A stretch of 64,000 nt of DNA, taken from Cryptomeria japonica (lineage: Eukaryota; Streptophyta; Pinopsida; Cupressales; Cupressaceae). The DNA lies in contig NC_081405.1 in NCBI RefSeq assembly GCF_030272615.1, positions 652,820,920 to 652,884,919 of the forward strand. The letters run 5' to 3'. Positions within the stretch are counted from its first letter, which is position 1. Each line of letters opens with the position of its first letter. A program made the translations under genes and the position numbers. Shown here in pieces: positions 24,943 to 35,813 of the stretch. The notes under the pieces are model-generated. The model was not told the DNA's origin. It saw only the letters and a list, made by a program, of their open reading frames with translations, and made no database searches.

Positions 24943-25086
24943 AACTACTTCCTCTGTATTAGTCTCATTTGATTTATCATCATTGGATTCCTCATCAGCT
25001 ATTAGGCATGTCTTTCTATCTCTTCTTCTGAAGTCTTGGTGTCCTCTGTAATGATTATCTTTCTGTCTGTCATGTCGGTAATCTCT

Positions 25087-25542
25087 CTATTCAGTAAAAT
25101 CTTTGTCAGGATAGTTAGAAGCCATATGTCCTATTTTATCACAATTGAAACATTTCAAAGGTAACTTTCCTTTATACTTACCTTTGCCTCTCGGTAATGT
25201 TTTGGCTAATAGTGCTTCAAACTCTTCTTGCTTTCTGATTTCCTCATAGAGTTTGTGTACTGCCTCCATGTTCTTATGAAATCTTTCACTTGCTCCACTA
25301 TGATTTCCTTCAGAGTACTTATACTTTCTTTCATTGAAATCATTAGATTTATCAAGATGAAAAGAACTAAATGCAGATTCAACTTTATTTACCGAAGATC
25401 CACTATTATCTAAGTTACTTAACTCAAATGCATGTAGCTTACCAATAGTAGCATCTAAAGAAACTGGCATATTAGGTACAAACCTTAATTCATTGATTGC
25501 AGAGACTTGAATTGCATAAGCTGGTAAAAGGGTTCTTAACAA
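25087..25542 (-). pseudogene. N1 gag, C-terminal part with CCHC knuckle
   Basis: Contains NELRFVPN, a Ser/Lys-rich linker and the knuckle CFNCDKIGHMASNY, in which the fourth zinc ligand Cys has become Tyr. It ends at TAG 25087-25089 before RDYRH. The upstream frame is separated by the stop at 25624. Confidence 0.85.
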
Positions 25543-25623
25543 CTTACTTGTTATATCCTTTTCTTCAATAGTTCCACCTACTCCTTTGATTTGATTAACA
25601 ATCTCCTTTAGTCTTGTACTGTA

Positions 25624-26001
25624 CTAAGTTATGTTCTCACCTTCATTCATCCTCATAGATTCAAGTTGTCCTCTTAGACTATCTACTTTTTCTCTTTGAG
25701 CATGTTCATCTCCTCCATGTACTGATATGAGCTTATCCCACATTGCCTTTGCATCATTGCAGCCTTCTAGATCATTAAACTCTGAATCAGTCAATGCAGA
25801 TGTTATTTCAATCATTGCTTGAATATGTTCTTTCTTTGCCTTTATCTCTTCCATAGTCAATGGATAGGTGCTCAGTGTGACAAAGTCATTCTCCAGATAG
25901 TATACAACATATTCTCCAACTCCTGTTAGATGTAGCTTCATCCTTTTCTGCCATGTAGAGAAACTTGACTTGTTTAGCTTCGGTGCATCCCTCTTATACA
26001 T
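25624..26001 (-). pseudogene. N1 gag, N-terminal part
   Basis: 125 residues from the ATG at 26001. It has the usual Copia gag start (KRDAPKLNKSSFSTWQKRMK) and the later block AKAMWDKLISVHGGDEH. It stops at TAG 25624-25626, after ENIT, where the family normally reads Gln. The start lies about 65 bases from the 5' LTR, just past the primer-binding site, as expected. Confidence 0.88.
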
Positions 26002-26051
26002 TTTTGGATCTTTAACTCAAGTGCCTTTAAACTTTTCTTCCGGAGTCCTGA

Positions 26052-26065
26052 GCTCTGATACCAAT
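26052..26065 (-). promoter_or_regulatory. N1 primer-binding site
   Basis: In reverse complement it reads ATTGGTATCAGAGC directly after the LTR end ATCA. This is the standard plant Copia site complementary to the 3' end of initiator tRNA-Met. Confidence 0.92.
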
Positions 26066-27566
26066 TGATAGTTCTGATACTTAATATAAGTATAGATCCA
26101 ATAACCAACAAGATGAGAGGGGGGGGGTGAATCATACAAATTTAATCATCTAGAAAAATATCAGATTCAACCTTAGTAACATATATTTCAGTAATATAAC
26201 CAAAACTGTTAAACATGCAAACTCAAAAGCATATAACCATCATAAACCTCAGAACACCAGATTTAACATGGAAACCCAAATAGGGAAAAACCACTATGGG
26301 ATTTCAGACCCACTAAGAAATATACTCTTCTAGAGTATGCTTGGTTAAAAGCAAATCTTGTTAAAGATTACAAACACATTGCTAGATGTGACCTGGTTAA
26401 GGGATTTCCCCCAGATCTGTTAATATCTTCACTTTGTTAGAAGTGACCTTGTTAAAGGATTTCAAACACTCAATTAGAATGTCACCTTGCTAGAGGGTTT
26501 TACAAATAAGACTGTTAAGTCCACTCGGTTAAGAGATTTTCTATCACTTTCACAAAATAACAGTAATAAAATCTATCTGCAACTTCACATCTAAAATGCT
26601 AAAGCAGATTCCTATTTGTTCAATACAATCTAGACATAGAAGTAATCTTGTGTATCTGCTAGGCTCTGTTATTCTAATAGGTCTTCAAGCTTCTATGCTC
26701 GGTAATCATTATGTAGCATCCTTGTGCATACACTTGCCCGCATACATTGTTTATCAACAGTTTCCTATTTATAAACAATTAGGTAACCGCTTAATCTCCT
26801 TGGTCACATTTCCCATGATCAATCATAGCCATCAGATCTTCTATCTTGTCCAGGTTCAATGCATCTTTCGATCTGAAAATGTTTTATCTCGCCTTGGAAC
26901 TTGCATATATTTCTTGGAACTTGTGCTAGGGTATTGTGGTTTAATTTGAGCTGTAGATCTTCATGCCGACTTTCCATTGCCTTAGATTCATTAACAAACT
27001 TCATTCACATCTTAGCAATCATTTATTTAGTTCCATCTCATCAGCTTCCTTCATTAAATAACACATGTAACCATTTAATGCATTCTGTTATAGCTCGGTT
27101 ACAACTCGGTAACAACTCGGTGAATACTAAACTTCACTCGATAGACATTCTGCCTTCATTAACCGATAGCGATAACCTTAGGGTTTACCGACTAGGTTAT
27201 TTGCTTGATAACATAGTATAGTATTAACCTTTACATTTTACAACATATGTATGATGTTAAAACAATCTAAAACATCATGATCTCATCATTGTCTGACTCA
27301 GTATTAGTTTCCCATTGAATACCTTGTCATATTCTTTCCTGTGCCTTTTATAGACATCTTTATAATCTTCATATCATACTTCTCAAGATATGGCAACATC
27401 ATACTGAATTAGAAAATCAATTTCTTGACATCAATGACAAAATAATAGTATCAAGACAAAAAAACATCCTTAATCAGTTATATCCATAATCATCAACAAC
27501 CTTCTCAATATCCTTATGAAATGCCAACAATCTTTCATTGTCTGTTATAATGCAATATTGCCAACA
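26066..27566 (-). repeat. 5' LTR of N1
   Basis: 1,501 bp with the same ends as the 3' LTR. It has a 9-bp G tract (26119-26127) and a single copy of the 22-bp TTAGGGTTTACCGACTAGG unit near 27178. It should hold the element promoter, but I could not place a clear TATA box. Confidence 0.9.
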
Positions 27567-27571
27567 CAAGT

Positions 27572-27927
27572 TTAGCAATTTTGACAGTAGGATCACCTTC
27601 ATTCAAAGTTTGCAATTTATCCCACATAACCTTAGTCGATGATTTATCAACCAATACTATGATCTGCTGATCAGTAAGTGCACACAAGAGGGCTTCTCTA
27701 GCTCTGCAATCATTTTCAATATTCTTATCCAAGTCTGCAGGAGAAAGATTGCCAGATGCTAGATCATAAGGTGTGTATCCTTTCTTAGTGATCTCCCAAA
27801 TATCTTTGCTAAGACATCTAAGATGAGTCTCCATTTGAATTTTCCATATTCCATAATTTGTTCCATTAAGCTTAGGGATTTCTCTTTTGAAAATAGTTGC
27901 TGGTGGATTAGAAGTGTTAGTTGCCAT
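27572..27927 (-). pseudogene. H1 gag, N-terminal part
   Basis: From the ATG at 27927 the minus strand encodes a Copia gag start: KREIPKLNGTNYGIWKIQME, RAREALLCALTD, KVMWDKLQTLNEGD. The frame is intact until N1 cuts it at 27566. The continuation is at 19438-19805. It lies 44 bases inside the primer-binding site. Confidence 0.85.
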
Positions 27928-27970
27928 AGGATCTACCTCAATCAGTTAAGCTTTTGCAAAAGAGGACCAA

Positions 27971-27984
27971 AGCTCTGATACCAA
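27971..27984 (-). promoter_or_regulatory. H1 primer-binding site
   Basis: In reverse complement TTGGTATCAGAGCT, adjacent to the 5' LTR end. Complementary to initiator tRNA-Met 3' end as in N1, A2 and E1. The LTR end itself carries a small insertion (CTAACTA instead of CTAACA). Confidence 0.88.
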
Positions 27985-29260
27985 TAGTTAGGATAAATGG
28001 TGAACAACTGAGAGGGGGGGGGGGTGAATCGGTTGTTAATAGATTATAACTTTTAATCCACAATATAACCTTAAACAAATCAAGTATCGGTAAAGAACAT
28101 ACAGATGTCGGTAGGAACAGATACCGGTAAACAATTAACTAGATAATCAATGCAAAGAAACAATACCACATAACACCATGATTTGTATATGGAAAACCCG
28201 GAAAGGGAAAAACCATGGTGGGAAGCCTACTCATAGTTAGATGATACTTCTGTAGAAAGTGTGTGTTACAATGAGGGGCCTGCACTTGCAGGAAGGCACA
28301 CTGCCTAGAGCTTACTACTCATTAAAAAAGAGTCTCACTAACTACAGAGAGGCTACAACCATCTCAAGATAAATGGAGAACAATCCAATAGAGTGAACTG
28401 CTAGAAATAGCATCTACCATGCCTGATTACAGTCCTGGTTAAGCTGAATGCTAGAGATCTAAATCCTCTTCTGAATCCAATTCGATCACCAATGATCAAC
28501 CAAATCCTGTACCTGAATGATATTACAATATTCGCACATTACATTCCTTGACCATGACCTTTTTCACTAGCCATGATACTCTACAAAGAGTTTCTACCTC
28601 TTATTTATACAAACCCTAAGGCCTAAACAAATTAGATCGGCCACCTAAAAGATATTACAATAAGATCATTACATAATTTATTATTACAATGATATGCCAT
28701 GTTGTCTTAAGACCAAAATAATAATAAAAAATTCATAAATCATCTTGAAGCATCCCGGTAACGTGTAGAGAACATGTTAACATGATATCGGTCCATAACC
28801 TAGATAGGTACCAGACCAATTCTGGGTCCACCACCACAAAGCAATATCTTCAAACAATTGAAGCATGATCAAAGAACATCTTCAGCATCCTGAAATCCAT
28901 GAAGAAGCTGCACCAACACCAATTATGCATCCTATCATGATTCCTCAATGAAAGCTTTGCTTGTAAAGCCTTAAACCAATGCCGATAAGTGTTTACCAGA
29001 GTGTATGATAGAATTCGATTACCAAACCAATACCAACTGACTGAAACATGCTCATGGAGCATATAACACATGAAATAAAACATACTTCACTGATCAAAAC
29101 ATGACGAAAGTGTCCAATAGATAGTCTCTTTTGCCGATAACACTAGATCTTCTACCAATAACCAAAACCTGTCTGTCAGTCACCAATCATAATAGCTAGT
29201 GTTGACATCAATGACAAAACATCAATGCAACACATAATCAATTCACCCATAATGCCAACA
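27985..29260 (-). repeat. 5' LTR of H1
   Basis: 1,276 bp, the same length as the 3' LTR. It starts (minus strand) TGTTGGCATTATGGG at 29260 and has an 11-bp G tract at 28014-28024. The GGAAAGGGAAAAACCATGG motif is at about 28198-28217. The two LTRs differ at numerous scattered positions, so the insertion is not recent. Confidence 0.87.
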
Positions 29261-29270
29261 TTTATCCTAG

Positions 29271-30051
29271 TGCAGTCATGGTTAGGAGGGACCTCAAAGA
29301 GATTAGTTTGAACCGTACAACAATAGTTAACACAACAAAAATAAGATAATGTGATGGAGGTAATGCAGATCAGACAAGATTATATCATAAAAGGCAATTA
29401 CAATCTACCAACAACATGCAAATTTACATTATTTGACTCTTAGGCCCGGTTACAACATGCTAGAATATAGTATTGGTCAACTCCAAACCTCTTAATCTCA
29501 AGATAGATCTTCTATGTTCTAAAAACTTGATTCTAAATGCTTAATTACATTTATTTATATGATCAAGGATGATCTATGTCGGCCCAAGATGAAACAAATG
29601 CTGATGAACAAGATGAAACATGTAAAACAACAAGGTCAGCCTTCGCCAAAGAGACCATTCAAAAAATTCATATAATGAAGTACAAACCCAAGGGAAGTTT
29701 GGTCGCACGCCAAGGAACATTGGAAACAACAAACTGAAGCTTCGTAAGCTACGGAAGTGATCCGCAAGATCCGCCAATAGCCAAATAGGTCCAAGCGGTT
29801 CTGTTGTTCTAAGCCAAAAAACTGTCTCAGATTTCGGAAGTGATAACTTGCTCAGAAAAGATCCAAACATCCTACGGACTTTAGGAAATGGCATATGAAC
29901 ATGTCCACAAACAAAATCCAACTCTACAAGGTCTGATGATCAAATGCAAAGAAATGTAGAAAGAAATACTGAAAATGCAAAACATGAACAAATTGAAAAG
30001 GAAATATTTTTGGTCGATGCAAGATTGCCATGAACTAGGGATGCTCCTGCA
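29271..30051 (-). repeat. 3' LTR of G1
   Basis: 781 bp. In reverse complement it begins TGCAGGAGCATCC and ends CATGACTGCA. It is homologous to the 5' LTR throughout, including the block with GGCCCGGTTACAACATGCT. The small minus-strand ORFs inside it are chance frames. Confidence 0.85.
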
Positions 30052-30085
30052 TAAGACATCCAGGGTTGTTGAAAAAGTGAGTCCC

Positions 30086-30361
30086 TCACTTTGATGGGGT
30101 TAGAAGAAAACCAAGCCGGTCTACCTTTGCTTGAGAAATCCATGATGAATCTTCAACTGGTTTATCTTTCCATTTCACAAGATACTCTTTGTACTGGTTG
30201 CTCCGGGTACTACACCCAATTCTGCTATCCAAAATCTCTTGAATTTGATCTAGTATCCATTGAGGTATTCGTTTCTCCAATTCTTCTACACTGTCCTCAC
30301 TCAATTCTATCTCATGATACTGATGTAGATTTGCAATGTTGAATATAGGTGAAATTTCCAA
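30086..30361 (-). pseudogene. G1 integrase C-terminal chromodomain
   Basis: A 91-residue frame has a chromodomain near its C-terminal half: EILDSRIGCSTRSNQYKEYL, then VKWKDKPVEDSSWI. In chromoviruses this domain follows integrase and is thought to direct insertion to particular chromatin. The aromatic positions Y and W of the fold are retained. It sits just inside the 3' LTR, as expected. Confidence 0.85.
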
Positions 30362-31025
30362 ACTTTATGATAACTCCACTTCATATGCATTTCCAGAACT
30401 AAATTTCTACAAGATCTTACAAGATCCAAACTTCCTCATCTTCAACTTATTATAGGTACCAACTGGGAATCTTCATTTTCTTAGATACACCATCACTTCA
30501 TCCCCAACTTCCAATTCCTTATGTCTCCTCTTCTTATCAACTTTCTCCTTGTACTTACTGTTCATGTCTTCCAAATGATGTTTAGCCTCAGTATGCGATT
30601 CCTTCATATGTTCTATAAATTCTTCTGCTTCTGCACTTCTCTTACCCTCATAATTGATGTGTCAATTTTGATATGCCTCTAGGGTGTACTTCGGTAATAT
30701 TCTCAAAAGTTGTTCTTTCGGTACTTCTATTTACTAAATTATTGTAGGCGAATTCTACTTGTGCAAGAATCAAGTCCCAACTTCCGATTTTCTCTCCAAC
30801 TAAGAATCTTAACACGTTTCCCAAACTTCTATTTACTACCTATGCATGTCCATCATTCTATGGGTGAAAAGTAGAACTGAACCTCAAATATGTCTTCATC
30901 TACTTCCAAAGTGTCCTCCAAAAGTATCCAACAAATTTAGTATCTTTGTCTGAAACTATGCTTTTAGGTAATCCTTGCAATCTCACCAGCTCCTTGAAAA
31001 AATAGGTCTACAACATGTACTGCAT
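30362..31025 (-). pseudogene. G1 integrase, middle and C-terminal part
   Basis: No long frame remains. The position and short recognisable pieces on the minus strand show that it is the decayed body of the integrase between the core start (31026-31238) and the chromodomain. One such piece is a segment near 30470-30540 resembling the conserved region before a chromodomain. Confidence 0.55.
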
Positions 31026-31544
31026 CTATTGTCTTCTTACAAGGTATGAAATGTGCCAATTTTGAGAATCTATCCACGACCACATATATGAATTCATTTC
31101 CTCTTTGGATGTCTTAGGTAATCCAAGTATGAAATTCATGCTTATGTCCTCCCAAGGTCTCTCTGAAACTATCAAAGGCTTATACCCCACATTCTGACAA
31201 CTACCTTTTACAAGTTGATAAATCCTACAGCTCTGCACAAATTTCCTGACATCCTTATGAATCTAAGGCCAAAATTAATTCTCACTTATCAATGCCACTA
31301 TCTTATCAACTCTAAAGTGTTTGGCTAATCCTCTACTATGCTTCTCCTTTATCATAATTTCTCTCATAGAACTTCTAGGTATACACAACTGAACTCCTCT
31401 AAACAACATCTCATCTTGAATGAAATAGTCCAACGACTTACTCCTATCTACCATAACTAGTTCCTTACAAGCTTTCCAAGGTTCTACAAAATCTACGTCA
31501 TCCTCATACAAATTATTGAATTCCTCAGAACTTATCACCTCCAC
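31026..31544 (-). pseudogene. G1 integrase: HHCC zinc domain and core start
   Basis: The H2C2 zinc region is recognisable as HSRGLAKHFRVDK, then SCRI-Y-QLVKG, where the second Cys of the CxxC pair has become Tyr. The core begins [20 protein letters not shown]. The family has Asp in the position of N in MNF, which I take to be the first catalytic Asp, so this integrase should be dead even apart from the frame breaks. Confidence 0.75.
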
Positions 31545-32643
31545 TCATCTCTATTAGCAAGTTCCTCCTTCTGCTCAATGCATCAGCAACTTTATTTGAC
31601 TTTCCACTTCTATGCTTCAACACAAAGGTATAACTCTGCAAGAACTCTACCCATCTCATATGTCTCTAATTCAACTTACTGTGACTATTCAAATATTGCA
31701 AAGCTTGATGATTAGTATACAACACAAAATCCTTAGGCAACAAGTAAAGTCTCCACTTCTTCAATGCTTGAATTATGGCATAAAAATCCTAATCATACAT
31801 AGAATATATCCTCCTTGCATCATTCAACTTCTCATTAAAATAAGCTATCAGTCTTCCTTTCTGACTAAACACTGGTCCAATTAGATTTCCACTTGCATCA
31901 TAGTCCACTTGAAATACTTTGCTAAAATCCGGTAAAGTTAACACAGGCTGCTGTGTCACCTTTTGCTTCAAAAATTCAAAGCTCCTATTTTCTTCAGTTG
32001 TCCACTTGAAATCCTTTCTATCCCCTCTCATTTATTCTATCATAGGGCTACAAACTGAACTAAAATTTTCGATAAATTTTTGGTAAAAACTAGCCAATCC
32101 ATGAAATGATCTTACCTCTCCAAAAATTTTCAGTGTAGGCCATTCAACAATTTCTTTGACTTTTTCAGGATCCATCTTCAATCCATCTGCAAATATCACA
32201 AATCCCAAATAAACTAACTCTTCATGAAACTGAACTTCTTAATATTATTAGCAACTTTTCTTTTCTCAACCTTTGCAAAACTTGTCTCAAATGCAACACA
32301 TGTTCTTCATTGCTCTTATTAAAAATAGGAATGTCATCCAAATACACAATAAAAAACTTACCCAAGAATTTCTTCAATACCTCATTCATCAATCTCATGA
32401 AAGTGCTTGGTGCATTAGTCAATCCAAAAGGCATCACCAACCATTCATATAGTCCTTAATTTTTCTTGAATATGTCTTCCACTCATCTCCTTCTTTGATT
32501 TTGATCTGATGGTATCCTCTCTTCAAGTCTATCTTTGTATAATATCTAGCTCCACTCAAACAATCCATTATGTCATCCATTGTAGGCAAAGGAAATCGAT
32601 ACTTCACTGTGATCTTGTTTATTACTTTGGAATCAGTACACAT
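31545..32643 (-). pseudogene. G1 reverse transcriptase and RNase H
   Basis: RT motifs are present on the minus strand: [46 protein letters not shown] and the active site FIVYLDD (both Asp intact). RNase H begins FQVDYDASG-like and continues IAYFNEKLN. Frameshifts lie near 32435 and 32225, with stops between the RNase H fragment (31789-32031) and integrase. Confidence 0.85.
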
Positions 32644-33440
32644 CCTCTATTCTCCATTCTTCTTAGGTGCTAACACTGTTGGCACTACACAAGGAATCAA
32701 AATTTCTCTGATCAAACCTTTCTTCAACAACTCCTAGACTTGTCTATTCAACTCCTCATTCTCTGTCAGTGTCATGTGGTGTGCTGCTTTGTTATCCAAA
32801 CTAGCCCTAGGTTTTAGGTCCATGCAATGGCTGATAATTCTTACAGGGGGTAATCCATTAGGCACATTATCTGAAATGATGTTTGCATACTCTATCAACA
32901 ACTTTATGATTTCTTTCGGTTGTTATTCTTCATTTTCCACATCTTCAGTCTTCCTAGGAACCAAGGTGAAATAAACTTCTCATGTCTCATCCCATCCACG
33001 CATTTCCTTCCATCTACCAAACAAACTCTAGCACTAGTACAAAATTTAGTTTTCAGAGGCTCCTCCAAGGGTAAAAAGGACTGCTTCACCCCATTTACAA
33101 AAATAGTGTATATGTTATTCCTTCCGTCATGTATGGCCTGTCTATCAAACTACCAAGGTCTACCCAACAAAATATGACAAATATCCATGGACATGATATT
33201 GCATAAAACTTCATCATGATAAGATCTAATGTTCAATTTCACCAAACATTGTTCACTTACTAGTATCTTATGTTCATCCCGAATCCATTCTATCTGATAA
33301 GGCTTAGGGTGCTTCAACCTCTCCAAATTCAACTTATTCACCATCTCCTCTGAAACAAGATTATCTGAACTACCACTATCAGTTATAATATTACAACACT
33401 TACTAGATACCTTACATCTGGTCTTAAAAAAATTCCTCCT
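32644..33440 (-). pseudogene. G1 protease and protease-RT linker
   Basis: A retropepsin active site NIITDSGSSDNLVS is encoded near 33360-33400 on the minus strand, followed by CLVKLNIRSYHDEVLCNI and the end motif ICHILLGRPW. The linker and start of RT downstream are broken by stops. The catalytic Asp-Ser-Gly is intact. Confidence 0.75.
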
Positions 33441-34544
33441 CTACAAGGGCTCTTCATCCTCTCCGATATGACACAAATCTCTCCTCATCACCAATAATTT
33501 TCCATCTTCTGGTTTATTAGCTGATCTAGTATGGTCTTCTTCTACCAACGCTGTTGTCCTAGTGTTCTTTGTCTTTCTACATTCAAAAGAATGGTAGCCT
33601 TCTCCTCCACACTTAAAGTAGGTTCCTCTAAACACTCTTTTATCTTGTCTTTTGTATTGTTTGGCATAACTCTCATTCCAGTATCCATCAGGTTCTCTTC
33701 TCTGGTAAAAATTTCTATCATCCTTCTGGTATGAACTTCCATCTCTACTAACTTCCTTGTCTTTGCTCTGATTTGTACATGATCCTCTACCTCCAGAATA
33801 GTTTCTTCCTCCTTGAAATATTCCTTCAAAAAACCTTCCACCTCTACCTCTTTTCTTCTGCTTATGTCTTTTGTTCAACTTCTCCTCTGACTTTAGGGCA
33901 TATTGATAAGCTTCCTCAACAATCTGAAACTTGATTAAACTGAGTTTATCTTGTATAGACATCCACAACCTATTCAAATATCTAGCGACTTGTTCAATCT
34001 CATCATAAGTATGTCCAGATGTGATATTCAACTTGTAGAATTTTTTGGTATACTCCTTCACACTAGATTCCTTCTCCTTTAGGTTTTGTAACTTTCAATT
34101 TAGATTCACTTGATAATCAGCAGGCATAATATTTGATTTCAACTTACTAACCATCTACTCCCAAGATTTCATCTTCTCTTTACCTCTTCTCTGTCTATCT
34201 ACCTGCAAATGTTCCAACCCAAGAGATGCATGACCTTTCAACTTAGTGCAAGAATATCTCACCTTTCTATCTTCCATGGTGCCTTCAAAATCAAAATACT
34301 TTTCCATCTTTATGATACAATCGAGCAATTCATCTGAATCCAACTTGCCATCATAATCTAGTGGGGTAAAATGTGGTATGGTATTCGCTCTAGACAATGT
34401 TCTTATAAACTTTTCTTCATCTGGATCATTCGCCAATGGATTTTCTCCTTGTTCTCTGTCTATTTCTTCTTTTTCTTCTTCTTCATCTTCACTCACATCT
34501 TCAACATGTCGACCTCTTCTTTGGGCTATTTCAACAACTTCCAA
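33441..34544 (-). pseudogene. G1 gag
   Basis: The N-terminal frame (34155-34544) starts with an acidic stretch and contains FTPLDYDGKLDSDELLDCII, typical of Gypsy gag. After a break the second frame (33441-34061) continues with YLNRLWMSIQDKL, an Arg/Gly-rich segment and a degraded zinc knuckle (YFKCGGEGYHSFEC). In the knuckle the first Cys and the His positions have both changed to Tyr. Confidence 0.8.
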
Positions 34545-34727
34545 TTAGGTTTCAATTCCTCTTAACATTTCCATCATAACAGGGTTTGCATGTCCACATG
34601 CTCCTCCATTTCTATTTCCTCTTCACACCATCTTCACTCAAGTCCTTTGCAGTTGTAGGACAGATCAACAATCCACCACCCTACAAAAAATTCTTACAAG
34701 ACAACTCAATCTCTAGAATGAAATCTC

Positions 34728-34740
34728 ACTCTAATACCAC
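34728..34740 (-). promoter_or_regulatory. G1 primer-binding site
   Basis: In reverse complement GTGGTATTAGAGT, about four bases inside the 5' LTR end. This fits the initiator tRNA-Met site with a C to T change (TATTAG for TATCAG). Confidence 0.6.
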
Positions 34741-34744
34741 TTGG

Positions 34745-35502
34745 TGCAATCACAGTTAGGAGGCACGTCAAAGAGATTAGTCTAGACTATTCAACAAGAG
34801 TTAACACAATGGAAATAAGACAATGTGATGGAGGAAATGCATAACAAACTATATTATATCATAAAAGACAATTACAATCTGCTGGCAACACGTGGGCTTA
34901 CAAAATTCAGCTCATAGGCCTGGTTACAACATGCTCGAATATAGTATTGGTCAACTTCAGACCTCATAATCTCAAGATAGATCTTCTATGTTCTAAAAAC
35001 TTGAATCTAAATGGTTAATTACATTGATCTATATGATCATGGGTGATCTGTGTCCACCCAAGATGAAATAAATACCGATGAACAAGGTAAGCCTCCACCA
35101 ATGAGATCCATCTGAAAAATTCATAGAATGAAGTGCAGACTCAAGGGAATGTTTTCCACACTCCAAGGAATGTTGGAAACAATGAAATGAAGCTTCGCAA
35201 GCTACGTAATTTATCTGCAAGATCCACCAATAGCCAAATAGGTCCAAGTAGTTCTGGTGTTCTAAGCCAAAAAAATGTCTCAGATTCCAGAAGTGATAAC
35301 TTGCCGGGAAAAGATCCAAACATCCCACAGACTTTACGAAAAGAAAAATTAACATGTCCACAATTAAAATTCAGCTCCGCAAGGTCCGGTCATTAAATGC
35401 AAAGAAACACAGAAAGAAAAGTTGAAATTGCAAAATAGAAACAAAATGGAAAGGAAATATTTTGGTCGATGCAAGATTGCCATGAACCAGGATGCTCCTC
35501 CA
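34745..35502 (-). repeat. 5' LTR of G1
   Basis: 758 bp, homologous to 29271-30051 over its whole length but with many differences, so an old insertion. Starts (minus strand) TGGAGGAGCATCC and ends GTGATTGCA. Confidence 0.83.
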
Positions 35503-35793
35503 TCATATGCTCTCTAACTTATCAATGTCTTTCTTTAATAATATCAATCATTTCTGTTCAGGTTGCAATGCAACTAAGGCACAAATCATTAATAGATTTA
35601 CAAAGATTCCTATGAACTCTCACCAGTTGGAAACTTATTAAAATTGTGCTGCCGAATGCAGTTTTACAATGACCTCCATATATATATTTTTTCTGTCACA
35701 TATGTATTGTGCCATTTCAACATAGTAGCCCTTACATAATCTATAGAATCATCCCTGAATTTGATTGAAAATTAATATATCTTAACCATTATC
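35503..35793 (-). pseudogene. Segment X: possible C-terminal remnant of an E1-like cargo
   Basis: Minus-strand translation gives fragments IDYVRATMLKWHN, then EFIGIFVNLLMICALVALQ. These resemble, in the same order, LDYLASLWKEI and FMESINLILADLFQIVTTQL at the C-terminus of the E1 cargo. Part of the segment is repeated at 52173-52236. Both ends are cut by insertions (G1 and the LINE). The similarity is weak and judged by eye. Confidence 0.35.
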
Positions 35794-35809
35794 AACATCA
35801 TACAATATT
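35794..35809. repeat. 5' target-site duplication of the LINE
   Basis: AACATCATACAATATT matches AACATCATAAAATATT at 52034-52049 in 15 of 16 positions. This is the length and imperfect match expected for L1-type target-primed insertion, and it fixes both ends of the LINE. Confidence 0.8.
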
Positions 35810-35813
35810 AGTA

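Larger units (their letters stand above)
19811..27566 (-). mobile_element. Copia element N1, complete but mutated, inserted in H1 gag
   Basis: This 7,756-bp element has TG...CA LTRs (19811-21359 and 26066-27566). A perfect 5-bp target duplication CAAGT occupies 19806-19810 and 27567-27571. Gag, protease, integrase, RT and RNase H are all present in Copia order on the minus strand. They are interrupted by a few TAG stops, one TAA and one frameshift. It is younger than H1 because it splits it. Confidence 0.95.
14734..29260 (-). mobile_element. Copia element H1, nested host of N1 and a solo LTR
   Basis: Two 1,276-bp LTRs (14734-16009 and 27985-29260) flank a minus-strand Copia gag-pol. Flanking pentamers are GTTAT (14729-14733) and TTTAT (29261-29265), a target duplication with one mismatch. 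Removing N1 and the solo LTR leaves about 6.2 kb. The element also has an internal deletion of RT and RNase H, so it cannot encode its own transposition. Confidence 0.85.
29271..35502 (-). mobile_element. Ty3/Gypsy chromodomain element G1 (chromovirus)
   Basis: Two LTRs (29271-30051 and 34745-35502) flank minus-strand gag, protease, RT, RNase H, integrase and a chromodomain, in Gypsy order. All frames are broken. A target duplication is not clear: CCTAG on the left and TCATA on the right do not match. It is inserted in segment X (14640-14733 and 35503-35793). Confidence 0.87.

Noticed and set aside
29266-29270. Target duplication for G1
   Set aside because: CCTAG on the left and TCATA on the right do not match; I could not establish a duplication.
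35133-35396. ORFs on both strands in the G1 5' LTR
   Set aside because: Fall inside an LTR whose partner copy does not keep the frames.
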